Below, piece by piece: positions 21,727-46,708 of a stretch of 64,000 nucleotides of DNA (positions are counted from its first letter, which is position 1; the number at the start of each line of letters is the position of its first letter). The notes below the pieces were generated by a model. It saw only the letters and a list, made by a program, of their open reading frames with translations, was not told the DNA's origin and searched no databases. Source of the DNA: Miscanthus floridulus (Eukaryota; Streptophyta; Magnoliopsida; Poales; Poaceae); contig NC_089593.1 in assembly GCF_019320115.1 (NCBI RefSeq), forward strand, positions 15,838,789 to 15,902,788, given 5' to 3'. The position numbers were made by a program, and so were the translations under genes.

Positions 21727-22150
21727 GGGGGACAACTTGCAGCAGGGGTCAAGATCTATCCATACGAGGTCTTGTAACGAGAAAAAACCGAATGCGTAAA
21801 AAAACTATAGGATTTTAATAAGGAAGGATCTAGAAGACACGAGAGGGACTGACAATGGGCCAGGGCGGCCTCTAGGTGGGGCCAGGTGGCCCCACATGTC
21901 ATCCTCTCATGGTGATTTTTCTTGTGGCAGTTTCTAATCCCTATCTAATCTCGAAAAGTATATTTTCGCGTTACGAAACATAAACATGATGGTAGAGATG
22001 TAAATCTATGGTAAAATCAGGAAATCTACCTCATCCAAATCCTTAGGTTGTTTTTAGGTTATAGAAAGATCTTTAGATGGTGGCCATTTACCTTGAATAA
22101 TGTACCTTCATCATTTTGAAGTGTTACCGCTTCATACGATGAAGTGCTTA

Positions 22151-23297
22151 TCACCTTGAATGGTCCTTCCCATTTGCTCCAAGTTTTCCATGCCCGAATA
22201 ATTTAACCCTAGAATTAAAAAGTAATACCTTATCTCCTAGGGTGAACTCCTTCTTCTTGATCCTCTTGTCATGCCATCTTTTTGTTCTCTCCATGTAAAT
22301 CTTGGAGTTGTGATATGCTTTTTCATACCATTCATCAAGTTTAGAGAGTTGCATCTTCCTCTTAATTCTTGCGGCTTCAACGTCCATGTTCTATCGCTTG
22401 ATGGCCCAGTGAGCTTTGAATTCTAGCTCAATAGGTAGATGACAGGTCTTTTCGTAGACCAGCTAATATGGTGACATGCCCAACGGTGTTTTATATGTTG
22501 TTCTGTAAGCCCATAGTGCATCGGGTAGTCGATCCTTCCATGCAGTCCCCATTTAATTGACCATCTTTTGTAGAATGTTCTTGATTTGTTTATTTGATGT
22601 TTCGGCTTGGCCACTTGTCTAAGGGTGGTATGGAGTAGCGATATTGTGACAGATCCCATATTTTGACAAGTAATTGTGAAAATTCTTGTCAGTGAAGTGA
22701 GTTTCTCCATCACTAATTACTATCCTTAGAACTCTGAATCTTGGAAATATTGTTTCTTCAAACATCTTCTTGGTGTTCTTTGCATTAGCAGCTTTGCATG
22801 GCATGGCCTCAACCCACTTGGAGACATAGTCAACTACCACCAAGATGTATTCATAGTTATTTGATTTCAGAAAAAGGTCCCATGTAGTCGATTCCCCAGA
22901 CATCAAAGAGCTCAATCTGGAGGTTGTTGGTGAGTGGCATGGCATCTCTTGAATTGATATTCCCGTGCCTCTAACATGCTCCACACCTCCTGATGAAGTC
23001 TTTCATGTCTTCATACATGGTTGGCCAAAAGAATCCACTTTGCTAGATCTTTGAATGAGTGCGGCATGCACCATAATGTCCTCCATATGGTGATGAGTGG
23101 CATCGTTGGATGATCTTGATGCCTTCTTCCTCTGGTATACACCTTCTGAGTAGGCCGTCAGAGCAGACTCTGAAGAGGTACGGTTCATCCCATATGTGGA
23201 GCTTCCTTTTATTCTCCCCTAGAGGTACATAACCTACAACCATAAAATTAACAGTATTTACGTACCAGGGGTCGGATTTTGTGACCTTGAAAAGCAT
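22151..23297 (-). pseudogene. Athila-type integrase (broken)
   Basis: Reading leftwards, the linker WDEPYLFRVCSDGLLRRCIP is followed by the zinc-binding HSSPYGGHYGA and SGFFWPTMYEDMKDFIRRC (about 23110-22980). The core has GIDYMGPF, YILVVVDYVSKWVEA, VISDGETHF and HPQTSGQAE with the catalytic Glu. The C-terminal part (DALWAYRTTYKTPLGMSP; KIYMERTKRWHDKRI) ends at 22151. The frame changes at about 23040, 22985, 22620 and 22420. Motifs are those of the Athila lineage. The copy cannot encode a whole enzyme. Confidence 0.88.
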
Positions 23298-23330
23298 ATC
23301 GTCTCATAGCAAATCATTGATGGGCAGTTC

Positions 23331-24617
23331 CTATGAATTTTCAAACTGCATTCTGGACAAGTGATCGGCAATAGAATTTTCCACTCTCTTTTTATCTTTT
23401 ATTTCTAAGTCAAATTCTTGGAGTAACAAAATCCATCTTATTAATCTGGGTTTAGCAACATTCTTAGTGAGCAGGTATTTTAAAGTGGCATGATCAGTAT
23501 AAACAATCACCTTAGCTCCTACTAAGTAAGATCTAAACTTATCAATAGCAAAAACAACAGCTAGGAGTTCTTTTTCAGTTGTTGCATAATTAAGTTGAGG
23601 TCCTGTCAGAGTTTTGCTAGCATAAGCAATTGCATGATGCTTTTTATCTTTAGTTTGTCCCAACACTGCCCCCACAGCATAATCACTAGCATCACACATA
23701 ATTTCAAAAGGTAGCGACCAATCAGGGGGTTGAATGATTGGTGCAGAGATGAGTGCTTTCTTAAGAATGTTAAAAGATTTTAAGCATGCATCATCAAATT
23801 CAAAGGGAACATCCTTAGCCAAAAGATTTGTAAGTGGTCTAACAATATGTGAAAAACCTTTTATAAAGCAGCGGTAAAAACCAGCATGACCAAGAAAACT
23901 ACGGATCCCTCTGATATTTATGGGAGGAGGTAACTGTTCAATTACTTCAATTTTAGCTCTATCTACCTCAATACCTCTTTTGGACACCAATTGTCCAAGC
24001 ACTATTCCTTCTCTAACCATGAAATGACATTTTTCCCAATTAAGGACTAAGTGCTTTTCTTCACATCTTTGCAAAACCTTGTCTAAATTTTTAAGGCAAT
24101 CATCAAAAGTTTTCCCATAAACAGAAAAGTCATCCATGAAAACTTCCATGACTTCTTCAATCATATCAGAAAATATATACATCATGCATCTTTGAAAAGA
24201 AGCTAGAGCATTACATAGTCCAAAAGACATTCTACGGTAAGCATATGTTCCATATGGACATGTAAAGGTGGTTTTGCTTTGGTCATCTATATGGATCGGT
24301 ATCTAGTGATAACCTGAATACCCATCAAGGAAATAGAAGAAAGAGTGATTCTCCAGTCGCTCCAGCATTTCATCAATGAAGGGCAACGGAAAGTGATCTT
24401 TCTTTGTTGCCTTGTTAAGTTTTCAGTAGTCAATACACATTCGCCATCCAATGACGGTTCTTTGCGGGATTAATTTATTCTTTTCATTTTTAAGAACAGT
24501 CATGCCTCCCTTTTTAGACACAACTTGAACAGGGCTAATCCACTCACTATGCGACATAGGATAGATAATCCCGACATGCAAGAGTTTCAAAACCTCTTTC
24601 TTAACAACCTCTCTCAT
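23331..24617 (-). pseudogene. Athila-type reverse transcriptase and RNase H
   Basis: The N-terminal fingers are at 24617-24423 (KKEVLKLLHVGIIYPMSHSE, WRMCIDY), ending in TAA. The palm follows, with DHFPLPFIDEMLERL and YGTYAYRRM. The main open frame, 24230-23331 (299 residues), carries the catalytic box [11 protein letters not shown], the connection [23 protein letters not shown], and the RNase H motifs [32 protein letters not shown] and [10 protein letters not shown]. It ends [10 protein letters not shown] before a stop. Apart from the stop at 24423 and changes between 24422 and 24231 it is well preserved. Confidence 0.9.
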
Positions 24618-25079
24618 TGCATTATTAAGCCTACGCTGGGGCTCCTTAGAAGGTAAAGAGTTAGGATCTATAGGGGTGCGATGGGTGCAAAGAGTAGGGC
24701 TAATTCCCTTAAGGTCTTGGAGTGAATAGCCAAAGGCAGAGCGATACTTTTCTAAGACAGTTAGCAGGCATAGGGATTCTTCCTAAGAAAGTTTATCACT
24801 TATGATCATAGGAGAATCCTAATCATTATTGAGAAAAGCATATATAAGACCAGAAGGCAGGGGTTTAAGCTCAATGGTGGGCTTAGGTGGTTCTAGCAAT
24901 TCATCTAGAGATTCAGACTCCATAGGATTTTCTTCTTCCTTGATGAAGAACTAGATATCATCTTCAAGGTTGAGTTCAATCAAATAATCAAGAGATGTAA
25001 CCTTAACCTCTTCCATTGGGTCTTCCTCGAGAATTGGCTCACTCTCAATATTTAGAGAATGGGTAATGGGTATAGAATG
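24618..25079 (-). pseudogene. Acidic pre-RT region of the Athila-type pol
   Basis: In broken frames the minus strand encodes an acidic stretch rich in Glu, Asp and Pro, then YAFLNND and CLLTVLEKYRSAFGYSLQDLKGISP, which is the region just before reverse transcriptase in Athila-type elements. Protease and gag are not seen beyond it; the solo LTR starts at 25080. Confidence 0.6.
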
Positions 25080-26326
25080 TGTCGGTATTTTGAGTAAACA
25101 ACAATGAGTAAATTTGTATATTATGCATGTGGCTCGGATGGTGTGCTAAGAGGGCATAAGTGTTATACTGGTTCGGGCCGAATGTCCCTACATCCAGTTT
25201 TGGGCTGCTCGTGTTACCAGCACTGAGTTTGTAGTAGGGGGTTACAAACTGGCAAGAGAGGGAGGTAGCTCCCAAGTCTTTGTGGTTCGATGTCTGATAT
25301 GGTGTGGTGAACCAATGCTATGTGATGCACTTGTTCGATGTATCGGTCCCCCTTCATGAGATGCCCTACTTTCCCTTTTATAGGCCAAGGGAAAGCATGG
25401 GTTACAATAGGGGAAAATAGGAGAGCGAGAGGCCAAGAAAGTCTTTAGGGTCGTCGGGCCTTCCTTTTCCTTCGTGTAGGCCCCGCTGACACAGTAGGCG
25501 GTGATAGGGACAGCTCCACATTGGTCACCTATGTTCTGACAATGCCATGCCCTGGTGTTGTCAGCGAGTCATAATGTCCCACCCTGCCTCGGTGGGCGGC
25601 ACGGCTGACCAGCATGCTGATCAGTGGCCACATAGGGAGTGGGCAGCATAGTGATCGCGCGTCTATCACCGTGGGCGATGTGAGTTCCCTAGAATGACAT
25701 GTCACGAGGATGGGTCATGTTGAGATGTGACCGCTCCCTGCATGATGCCAGAAGTTTGACCTCAGGTCAAACTTTCTGGCACATAGTGGTTGGCGGCGGC
25801 GTGAGCTCCCGTTAGGAACCGTATTCGAGGGATTGGGCGAAGCGGAGCCATCCCTCAGACATTGGGTGAGGCAGAGCTAGCCCTACGACATCGACCGAGG
25901 TGGAACCAACCCTCGGGGGTCAGACGAGGTGGAGCCTATCCTCGGGAGTGGGCCGATGTGGAGCCAACCCTCGGACATCGGCCAATGCGGAGCCAACCCT
26001 CGGGGGTCGGGCGAGGCGGAGCCTACCCTTAGGGGTCAGCTGAGGCAGAGCCAGCCCTCAGACATCGACCGAAGTGGAGCCAACCCTCAGGGGTCAACCG
26101 AGGTGAAGCCTACCCTCGGGGGTCGGTCGAGGCGGAGCCTACCCTCAGGGGTCAGCCGAGGCGGAGCTAGCCCTCGGAGGTCGAACGAGGCAGAGCCCAT
26201 GGCATTGGTGGTTGGACGAGGAGGATCCCAGCAAGAGGTGTGGTCGCGCTCTTGACCGCTTGGATGAATCAATGTTGATGGTTATTAGCTCCTCCTCTTC
26301 GGGTACCCTAGTATTGGTCCCCAACA
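25080..26326 (+). mobile_element. Probable solo LTR of another gypsy family (1247 bp)
   Basis: It starts TGTCGGTATTTTGAG and ends GGTCCCCAACA. The flanks GAATG (25075-25079) and GAAAG (26327-26331) agree at 4 of 5 positions, consistent with a decayed target duplication. No internal sequence or second LTR is present, so it is best read as a solo LTR left by LTR-LTR recombination. It includes the 29-bp minisatellite. Confidence 0.7.
25835..26205 (+). repeat. 29-bp minisatellite inside the solo LTR
   Basis: About 13 degenerate copies have a unit near GAGGCGGAGCCTACCCTCGG plus GGGTCGGTC. The copies alternate between CTCGGGGGTCGG and CTCGGACATCGG forms, suggesting a higher-order 58-bp pattern in places. 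It is GC-rich, unlike its surroundings. Confidence 0.85.
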
Positions 26327-26715
26327 GAAAGCTTGATAAGGATCCACAAATACCACATATGTTGAGAGACTTGAGAGTGTAATACAATGGAAGCTCTGAG
26401 TTTTATTTTGAAAACCTATAAAAAACTCTGGAATACTGGTTGAGCAAAGAACTTGAGACATAGTGCTTGACTTGATCGTTCTGTCTTTTAATTGCTCAAG
26501 ACCCAAGTGAAGGCTGAGGAGCCCCATCGTTGAAGGCAATATGGGTAAGTTTGAAAGTTAGATCAGTTTATTGTAATCTAGAGGAGAATTCTTGTTTGAA
26601 TGCATATGTACTTTTAAGGAGCTGCATCAATATTTTTAAAAATCCTTAAACTCTTGATCCATTTACTGAGTTTAGCTTTGCTAAGGGACTAGCAAAGGTT
26701 AAGCTTGGTAGAATT
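26327..26715. other. Athila-type interior next to the right LTR
   Basis: No gene is seen. On the plus strand the last 35 bases (CTAAGGGACTAGCAAAGG then TTAAGCTTGGTAGAATT) resemble the stretch before the 3' LTR of Athila-type elements, in which a polypurine tract is expected. No primer site is visible on either strand. This bears on the orientation puzzle of the composite. Confidence 0.4.
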
Positions 26716-29700
26716 TGTTGACGGTAGTTAACAACCATTATAAATCATCAATATAACATATATAAGGGCATAAAATATAATCACCAATGACGGTTTAGGG
26801 GTTTAAACTAACAAATTCTATGAGGTTTGGTGAATCTGTATTTTCTGCAGGGTTTATCCAGAAAACCGTCAAGGTCAACCTACATGTCAGATTTAATTAT
26901 GCTTATCCATAGCGAAACGGACACCAGAAGACTCTAGAAGACTCGGGAGGACTCCACACCAAAGTAGAGGGCGAGACGCCGCTAGGTGGGGCCGGCCAGC
27001 CCCACCTATAAGCCGCCTGACCCTTGGGACCCACCTACCAGCCCCTCGTTGTTATGTTGGTTCTCCGCCGCCCCAAGGTTGTATCTACGCTGTCCTTTAA
27101 GTTGGTTTGATCCAAGGGCTCACATTGGATGCTCCGGCCTATGTATATCAGCCCCTGCCCCCCTGAGAGGGCATAAGTCATTTTGAGAAGACAGAAACCC
27201 TAATCATCCTCAGAGCTCTACCATATTCTAGGGCATAGCTAGTTAGGCTAGGTCTAGAGGGAGGCAAGTAGGCTTCGCTTGGATTCTCAATCTTGTCAAG
27301 AGCATGGTTTGGTATAATCTTGTACCCCTCTCTCTTTTGTATCTCCATTACTTTGGGTTTTTTTGGATCCACGCCATTACAATTTTGCAAGTTTAGAGAT
27401 ACACCATTATAATTCATCTATTTGGAAAACTGCCATTATAATTTTATCTCTCACTCGTCCGTGCCATTTTATACACATACAACGTATATGGGCCCAGTGT
27501 CAGGCATGTATGCCTACACAAACGCATATGGATGTTACGTCCCACTTCCTCCGTTAGAGTAAGATCGCCGTCGCTCTCTACTACGTCACCACCGCGTTGG
27601 CTGCCATCGACAAGCTCCACCTCGCGTAGTGCTCGCTGCGAGCGAGAGCCGCTCTGCACATGGGACGACGAGCGTAGGTGTCCTGGCAGCACTGTTGTTC
27701 ACACTCTGACTTAGGGCTAGTGGCGCACCGCCGTTGCCCCTCATCCTCTACAATATGATGAGCCTCGTGCTGGTCCCCTACTCACCGTTCTTGTTCCAGT
27801 TATGGGACATGTGCGCCACCACGTGTGTAGCCAGGGTAGTGGAGGTGGCATCCATGGTGGGTCCGCACCATCACGGAGGCATCGCGCCGGGCAACCCCAT
27901 GGCGGCATCGCACGTGCTCAACCACCAGTGCTAGTTCTGCACTACGGCCGCCATCGACAACCTCATTGTCATGTGCATTAGCACAGGGACATCAGCATGG
28001 GGTCACGGGGCATCGACAACCTCATCGTCATGTGCACCTGTGCTTGGGCACGAACCTGGTGCTAGGCTACGTGTCACGCTTTGATGAGGAGGCCACCGCC
28101 CATGACTCCCTTAGGCCAAGGACGTGCCTAGATGCGGCTCGGGCACGCCATACGGTGAGCTTGGTCCTGGCGAGCGACAAGCGTAGGAGCGCTGCTGGGG
28201 GGCTCAGCGTGTGAGACGGCGAGCTACAAGCGTAGGAAACTCGGGTGGCTTGGCGTGCGCGACGGCGAGTTGCACGCCTGACTTGGGTGGCTTGGTGTGC
28301 AAGACGGCGAGCTCGGTGCCTCAGTCGCACACAGGACAACGAGTGCAGGTGTGCTGCTCTGGTGGCTCGGTGAACGTGAGTGTGTGACGATGATGCCCTC
28401 TTTCTTCTTCCACCCTCTCCTACTTGCATGCTTCAATGGCATCTATGGAGCTCCCACATGCCAACCATCACCTTCATCTCCTCCAACCCCGTGTTCCCGT
28501 GCATCTAGGAGGTAGGAGCTCGCCTTGGGAGGAGCTTGGTGAAGGTGACGGATGGGGTTCACTCAGGGAGGAGCTGTGCCATGCCGTCGCAAAAGGCAGC
28601 TATGTCACGGATGGGGAGGAGCTCACCCAAGGATAGCGTGTGTCCCACGCCCTCACTTACTCCATTCAGCACCATGGCCTCATGCGTCGCGGTCGACACG
28701 TACCCCGCCATGCACCGTGGCCGACACCACCACCAAGGCCTTCCACCGTGTGCTCATCATGAACTTGCGTGAGTTCCCCACATCGGCCACCATCAACAAC
28801 CAGAGCGAGTCCATCGCCGACGCAGACCATAGGGTAGATCCCCATGGGGAACCCCCATCGCTCTCGCGCGCCACGACATAGTAGCACTTGGCGTCGATGC
28901 GCACATCGTGGATAGTAGCGATGTCGACCATGGTGAAGGGCGCGACATCCGTGCGACGGTAAATGGGGTTAGGAGCAGCACCGAGCACGGCATCCATGTC
29001 GAGACAAAGCGGAGGTTCTGTATGGCGCAAAGGCCGCCACTCACGCACAGGTAGCGAGCTCTCGTCCGCCGTGGGTGCGCTGGTTCCAATGGAGGAGGTG
29101 GAGGACTTAATGTCCATATGCGTTGATGTACCCATACATGCTTGACGGTGGGCCCATATACGCTAGAGGCGTACAAAATGGCATGGATGAGTGAGAGATG
29201 GAATTATAATGACAGTTCTCCAAATAGATGAATTGTAATGGTGTATCCAAACTTGCAAAATTGTGATGGCATGGATCAAAAAAACCCTTACTTTTATATG
29301 CTAGTTACAATTGTTATGACAATATCAGTATTCATCTTATTCATGTTCTTTGTTATAATGTTCATGGTCTACTTTGATCATATGCTTAGTATAGTTGGAT
29401 TATCATTATGTTCATGCATAAGTTCGTATAGTGCTCACTCTAAGGATCCATGGGTGGTGGTCGACATTGTGTAAGCGTGGTGCTTATACGTTGTTTACCT
29501 ACGGATACACCGTATATTCTAGGTCATGTGATAGATCACGGATGTGACACTCTCGTTGAGTCCTTTTTTGTCCACTCCCCGAATATAGGCGCGCGTAGGG
29601 TTCGGTTACGAAGGAAGAGCAATCTCTGTTCTTAATCTTCCTTAGTAATATCCCTTATATGTAGATATGACGATGATCTTAGCAATGATTATTAGGTATA

Positions 29701-30287
29701 ATTGCACTAATCAATGTATGCTTTGACTTGTAATTAAGAATGACTTTGGAATTATTCCTCTAATATTCTACCTGACCATGCTAATACCATAGAAAGGAGT
29801 ACTCTGAGTGATTTGTTATCCTATGACTTACCCCTGTTATGAGTAGAATATTGGTTATGGTTTACTTCTCCTTCAATAGTATAAGTTATCGATACATGTC
29901 AATACTAGACCTTCCCTATAGTAAAAATATAAATAATGATACCTGGAATACTCTCGGGTAAAATGCTACAATGGTATATTATCTGTGCGCTCGAAGATTC
30001 CTTTCATATAAATATATATATATTCATATCTATTCTTCCTAGTCACATAATTAATAAAGAACTGCTTAGTATTATTCTAGTAGTAATGCTATGTAGTACC
30101 AACAAGTATCTCTGATATCATCACTAGGGATGACAACCTAGTAAAATTAGGGAGATATAGGTTTATAATAAGTGGTTATTTAAAAGCAAGTGACACGTTA
30201 CTAAATACCAACAAGCATTGCTAGCGCTGTTGCTAGGGACTAGATTTAAAATTCTGTTGTTAGTAGCGACGCTAAGAAATGTCAACA
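26716..30287 (+). repeat. Right LTR of the Athila-type composite, with insert
   Basis: It starts TGTTGACGGTAGTTAACAACC and ends AAATGTCAACA, and is about 1632 bp without the Mutator-like element at 27355-29287. The TATA-like CCTATGTATATCAG at about 27139-27152 and the leader that follows are on the plus strand. It is flanked on the right by GTGTT. Confidence 0.88.
27355..29287. mobile_element. Mutator-like element with long inverted ends, possible gene-fragment carrier
   Basis: The ends are inverted repeats of about 90 bp, roughly 88% alike by eye: left GGGTTTTTTTGGATCCACGC, right (other strand) GGGTTTTTTTGATCCATGCC. The flanks share TTACTTT (27348-27354 and 29288-29294), and the empty site is visible in the left LTR near 19270. 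The interior (27540-29130) is GC-rich in contrast to its AT-rich surroundings, has no transposase motif and is a patchwork of broken frames. Long ends with a GC-rich, gene-like interior suggest a Pack-MULE. The 7-bp duplication is shorter than the usual 9 bp, so the superfamily is an inference. Confidence 0.72.
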
Positions 30288-30358
30288 GTGTTTCTTATTA
30301 TTGTTGCCATTATTTTCGAGGAGTGGCGGACTGGGGTCCCCATGGACGGCGCCAACTA
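30288..30358 (-). other. Tat-type leader with primer binding site
   Basis: This is the outer Tat-type element resuming after the second GTGTT. On the minus strand TTGGCGCCGTCCATGGGGA (30355-30337) starts 3 bp after the LTR end and looks like a tRNA primer site of the TGGCGCC type. Confidence 0.7.
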
Positions 30359-30953
30359 TGTCATCACTCCTAGCTTCTCGCCCTCACTGAAGGACACGGG
30401 GGGAGAGGCTGAGGGTTTCCCATAGGTGAATGACTAGATTGACGCGAAGGGATAAGCAAGGGTATAGGAAACCGAGGAGATGGAAAATTGCGGATTAAAT
30501 GCCCATTAATTTGTCTGAAAAAGTTCAACCTGTTTCTTACACGAGCAGTCTGGGCATTTATAGGCCATACCTGGAGACGCGGTGGAATTACATTAGGGTT
30601 AGACCCTAGCCAGTAAACGCTATACAAGAGCCAGGGGTACAGCGGTAATCTCCTTTCCTCAGCCAACCACTCCTAGGTCCAATTGTTGACGGGACGGTTC
30701 CTTCCCACGGTAGGTAACGACCTTCGCGCGCCCCCAGTGAGGGTTTGTTCACCGTCACTGTCTTGCAACCTTCTCGCCACGCTCCTCCGACGCAGCTGAC
30801 CTTCGATCGTGCCTCCTGAACACACAGATGAAAAAAGCTGATCAAGGGCACCCTCGTCACGGGGGTGGTGTCCAGGACGAGGCCGGGTTAGTTGAGCCAA
30901 CACCAGGTCGAGGGTTAGGGGAGGAGCAGTGCCGGGGGTACCTCCCCCCAACA
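30359..30953 (-). repeat. 5' LTR of the outer Tat-type element
   Basis: On the minus strand it starts TGTTGGGGGGAGGTACCC at 30953 and ends GAGTGATGACA at 30359, 595 bp. A TATA-like GGCCTATAAATGCCC on the minus strand (about 30557-30571) agrees with pol direction. The other LTR and target duplication (TAACC expected) lie outside the window. Confidence 0.78.
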
Positions 30954-32371
30954 TAACCCTTAAATTTACACCTAAAATTCCACTTCTATCGTTACTAAAA
31001 CAAATTAAAATATCGCCCGGTATCTATAATTAAATTGCTAAGGTATGCTATTATGAAAAAAGTTTAAAAACCATAAATTAACCTATATATGTTTCTAAGT
31101 TACCTAATTTTATTACTGTTAATATATAAAAACTTTAAAGTACAAATACATGTTGTGCCCATTAAGATCAAGTGTACATGCATGCATGGTTGATGAATAC
31201 ATATTTTATGTTTCAATGATCATGAGAAATGTTCTCTTAATGATTCATATATCAATTAAAGTAAAAAAAATATTAATACTATATCCACTTGTTGCTTTTG
31301 ATAAATAAATATATTTTAACTAAAACAATATGATATATATTTATTGATAGTAGTCTTCTACTATTTTCAAAAATGAATACTATTATGCATATAATTGTAT
31401 AACAATAAATCCAATATCTTAAGCAGTGAAGAAATAAGTGCTATGACCTCCTAGTCTTTAAGATTTCTTTAAGCAAACAATAATTACTATGCTCAAATAT
31501 AGCATTATTTGGAGGTTACCATCCTTGCCCATCCTATATCTCTCCTCAAACTGCAATGCCCATCTTGAATGTTTTGAGATATAGCTCTGCCCTTGCAGTA
31601 TCTGTATGTGTATTGAGATAGAAAATAATTGAAGATAGCACAAGAACTAATTTGGTAACCATTGTTTAATTTGGACTGGAATAAATACCACTTCCACAAT
31701 GTTTATGGACACCCATATATAAGAGTTTAAAGAGTACTCATATTTCGACACGCTTCCATTATGAGAAACAACATCACCCAAATTTACATCTAATTACCCA
31801 CCTATGCAATTATAAAACATAATCTTTGCCTTGTCCACCCATTGTCGGGTCAGATATGTGAAAATGAAGCCCATATAAGCCCATAATGACCCCAAGCCTT
31901 GTTTGATGATGAAGACCATATGTGAAAAAGAAGCCCATATAAGTGGGTGCTTCTTTTTTTCCCGATATAAGGTGTGGCCGTGTGGGTGACGTTTCAAATA
32001 TCACCTAAGGCTAGAGGACACCTGATGCAATGCAACATGGAACACGCCGCTACATGGAGATGCCGTTGACTACGCCGTGGGTACGCTACGGATGCTGTGC
32101 CGCCCTAGGAGTATTTTATATTCGGAGTCTTGATTAGGTATTTTTTCTGAAAGAAAAAAAAAAAGAACTAATCATTCATGCGGGTCAGGCTGAGGGCGCA
32201 TTACCCGTAGCCCATCATTTTCACAGGCCCTACACCTGCTCCCTGCTGCCACTCGCTTGTGTTGATATTTTGCCAAAAGTTTTGCAGTTAGCAAACCGCG
32301 GAAACGGTACAGTACTACTTCAGAGTTCAGAGCAGAGCAGAGGAGCCAAAGGAGGAGCGCAGACGAAGAAG
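30954..32371. other. AT-rich upstream region of the transporter gene
   Basis: No gene or intact transposon is seen. 30960-31500 is very AT-rich. Immediate upstream sequence (32100-32371) should hold the promoter and 5' leader of the gene that starts at 32372, but I see no convincing TATA box. GCCCATCATTTTCACAGG at about 32210-32228 has a counterpart upstream of the pseudogene copy (CTATCATTTTCACGG near 60388), hinting that the duplication included the promoter. Confidence 0.4.
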
Positions 32372-46183
<13,812 letters not shown>

Positions 46184-46708
46184 AATGTACAAAAATACTC
46201 TACAGGTTACTAGAAATTCTTTGTGTGACATTTGTATCGTCCCTTCAGTTTTATAGTTCTCTTTATGCCACTGCCGTCAGCACCATTGCCTCTCTCCACC
46301 ATCATCCGTCGATCGGTTTAGTATAGGCAGGCCCCACGTAGAGTAGGAAGAAAAGGTACGGAATAAAAAATTCTTCCACGTAGGATCCACCTGTTTGAGG
46401 TGCGTTGCTGATTAGTAATGCCATATCTTTTGGCGTAGTGGCAAATACCGAACTGAAAAACTATGAAGGGACAATGATCCTTTTACCCTTAACAGATATT
46501 TCATGGACTTTGAATAATGCTGGTGGCTTAGAAAGAACTGAAAAATTATAGTGATGGTATATATGTCGCAGAAACTTTTCTAGTGGTCTACAAAGTATTT
46601 TGATAACATTCAGGGCACATGAGTAATTCTCTCGTTGGCTTAATGCATGGTTAGCTCAAGATTGTGAATACAGTTGACGAAGCAGAGTTGCCACTGTCCG
46701 TGGCAAGG
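46184..46708. other. 3' flank of the transporter gene with a truncated MITE
   Basis: The 3' untranslated region should begin here. 46237-46480 contains an inverted-repeat element described separately. No further gene is seen before the LTR at 46709. Confidence 0.5.
46237..46480. mobile_element. MITE-like inverted-repeat element
   Basis: The left arm CGTCCCTTCAGTTTTATAG..TGCCACT pairs with the right arm AGTGGCAAATACCGAACTG..GAAGGGACA as an imperfect inverted repeat of about 37 bp, with a GC-richer centre. The right side continues ATGATCCTTTTACCC with no matching left extension, so the left end may be truncated. No clear target duplication is visible. Confidence 0.55.

Larger units (their letters stand above)
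8387..30287. mobile_element. Athila-type gypsy composite nested in the Tat element
   Basis: The two LTRs begin TGTTGA(T/C)GG (8387, 26716) and the right one ends ATGTCAACA at 30287. A perfect 5-bp duplication, GTGTT, flanks the whole (8382-8386 and 30288-30292), so it entered as one insertion. Its left LTR is split by a copia element (8712-18956) and truncated at about 19659. Its right LTR is split by a Mutator-like element (27355-29287). The interior has an Athila-type pol on the minus strand, an extra ORF (21634-21038) and a probable solo LTR (25080-26326). A gag gene is not visible. The LTRs appear to be transcribed on the plus strand, opposite to pol. Confidence 0.85.

Noticed and set aside
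28067..29176. Long ORFs (up to 151 codons) inside the Mutator-like element
   Set aside because: They overlap on both strands without a recognisable domain. I describe the region as possible captured fragments rather than genes.
30370..30954. Minus-strand ORFs as a host gene near the transporter
   Set aside because: They lie entirely within the 5' LTR of the outer Tat-type element.
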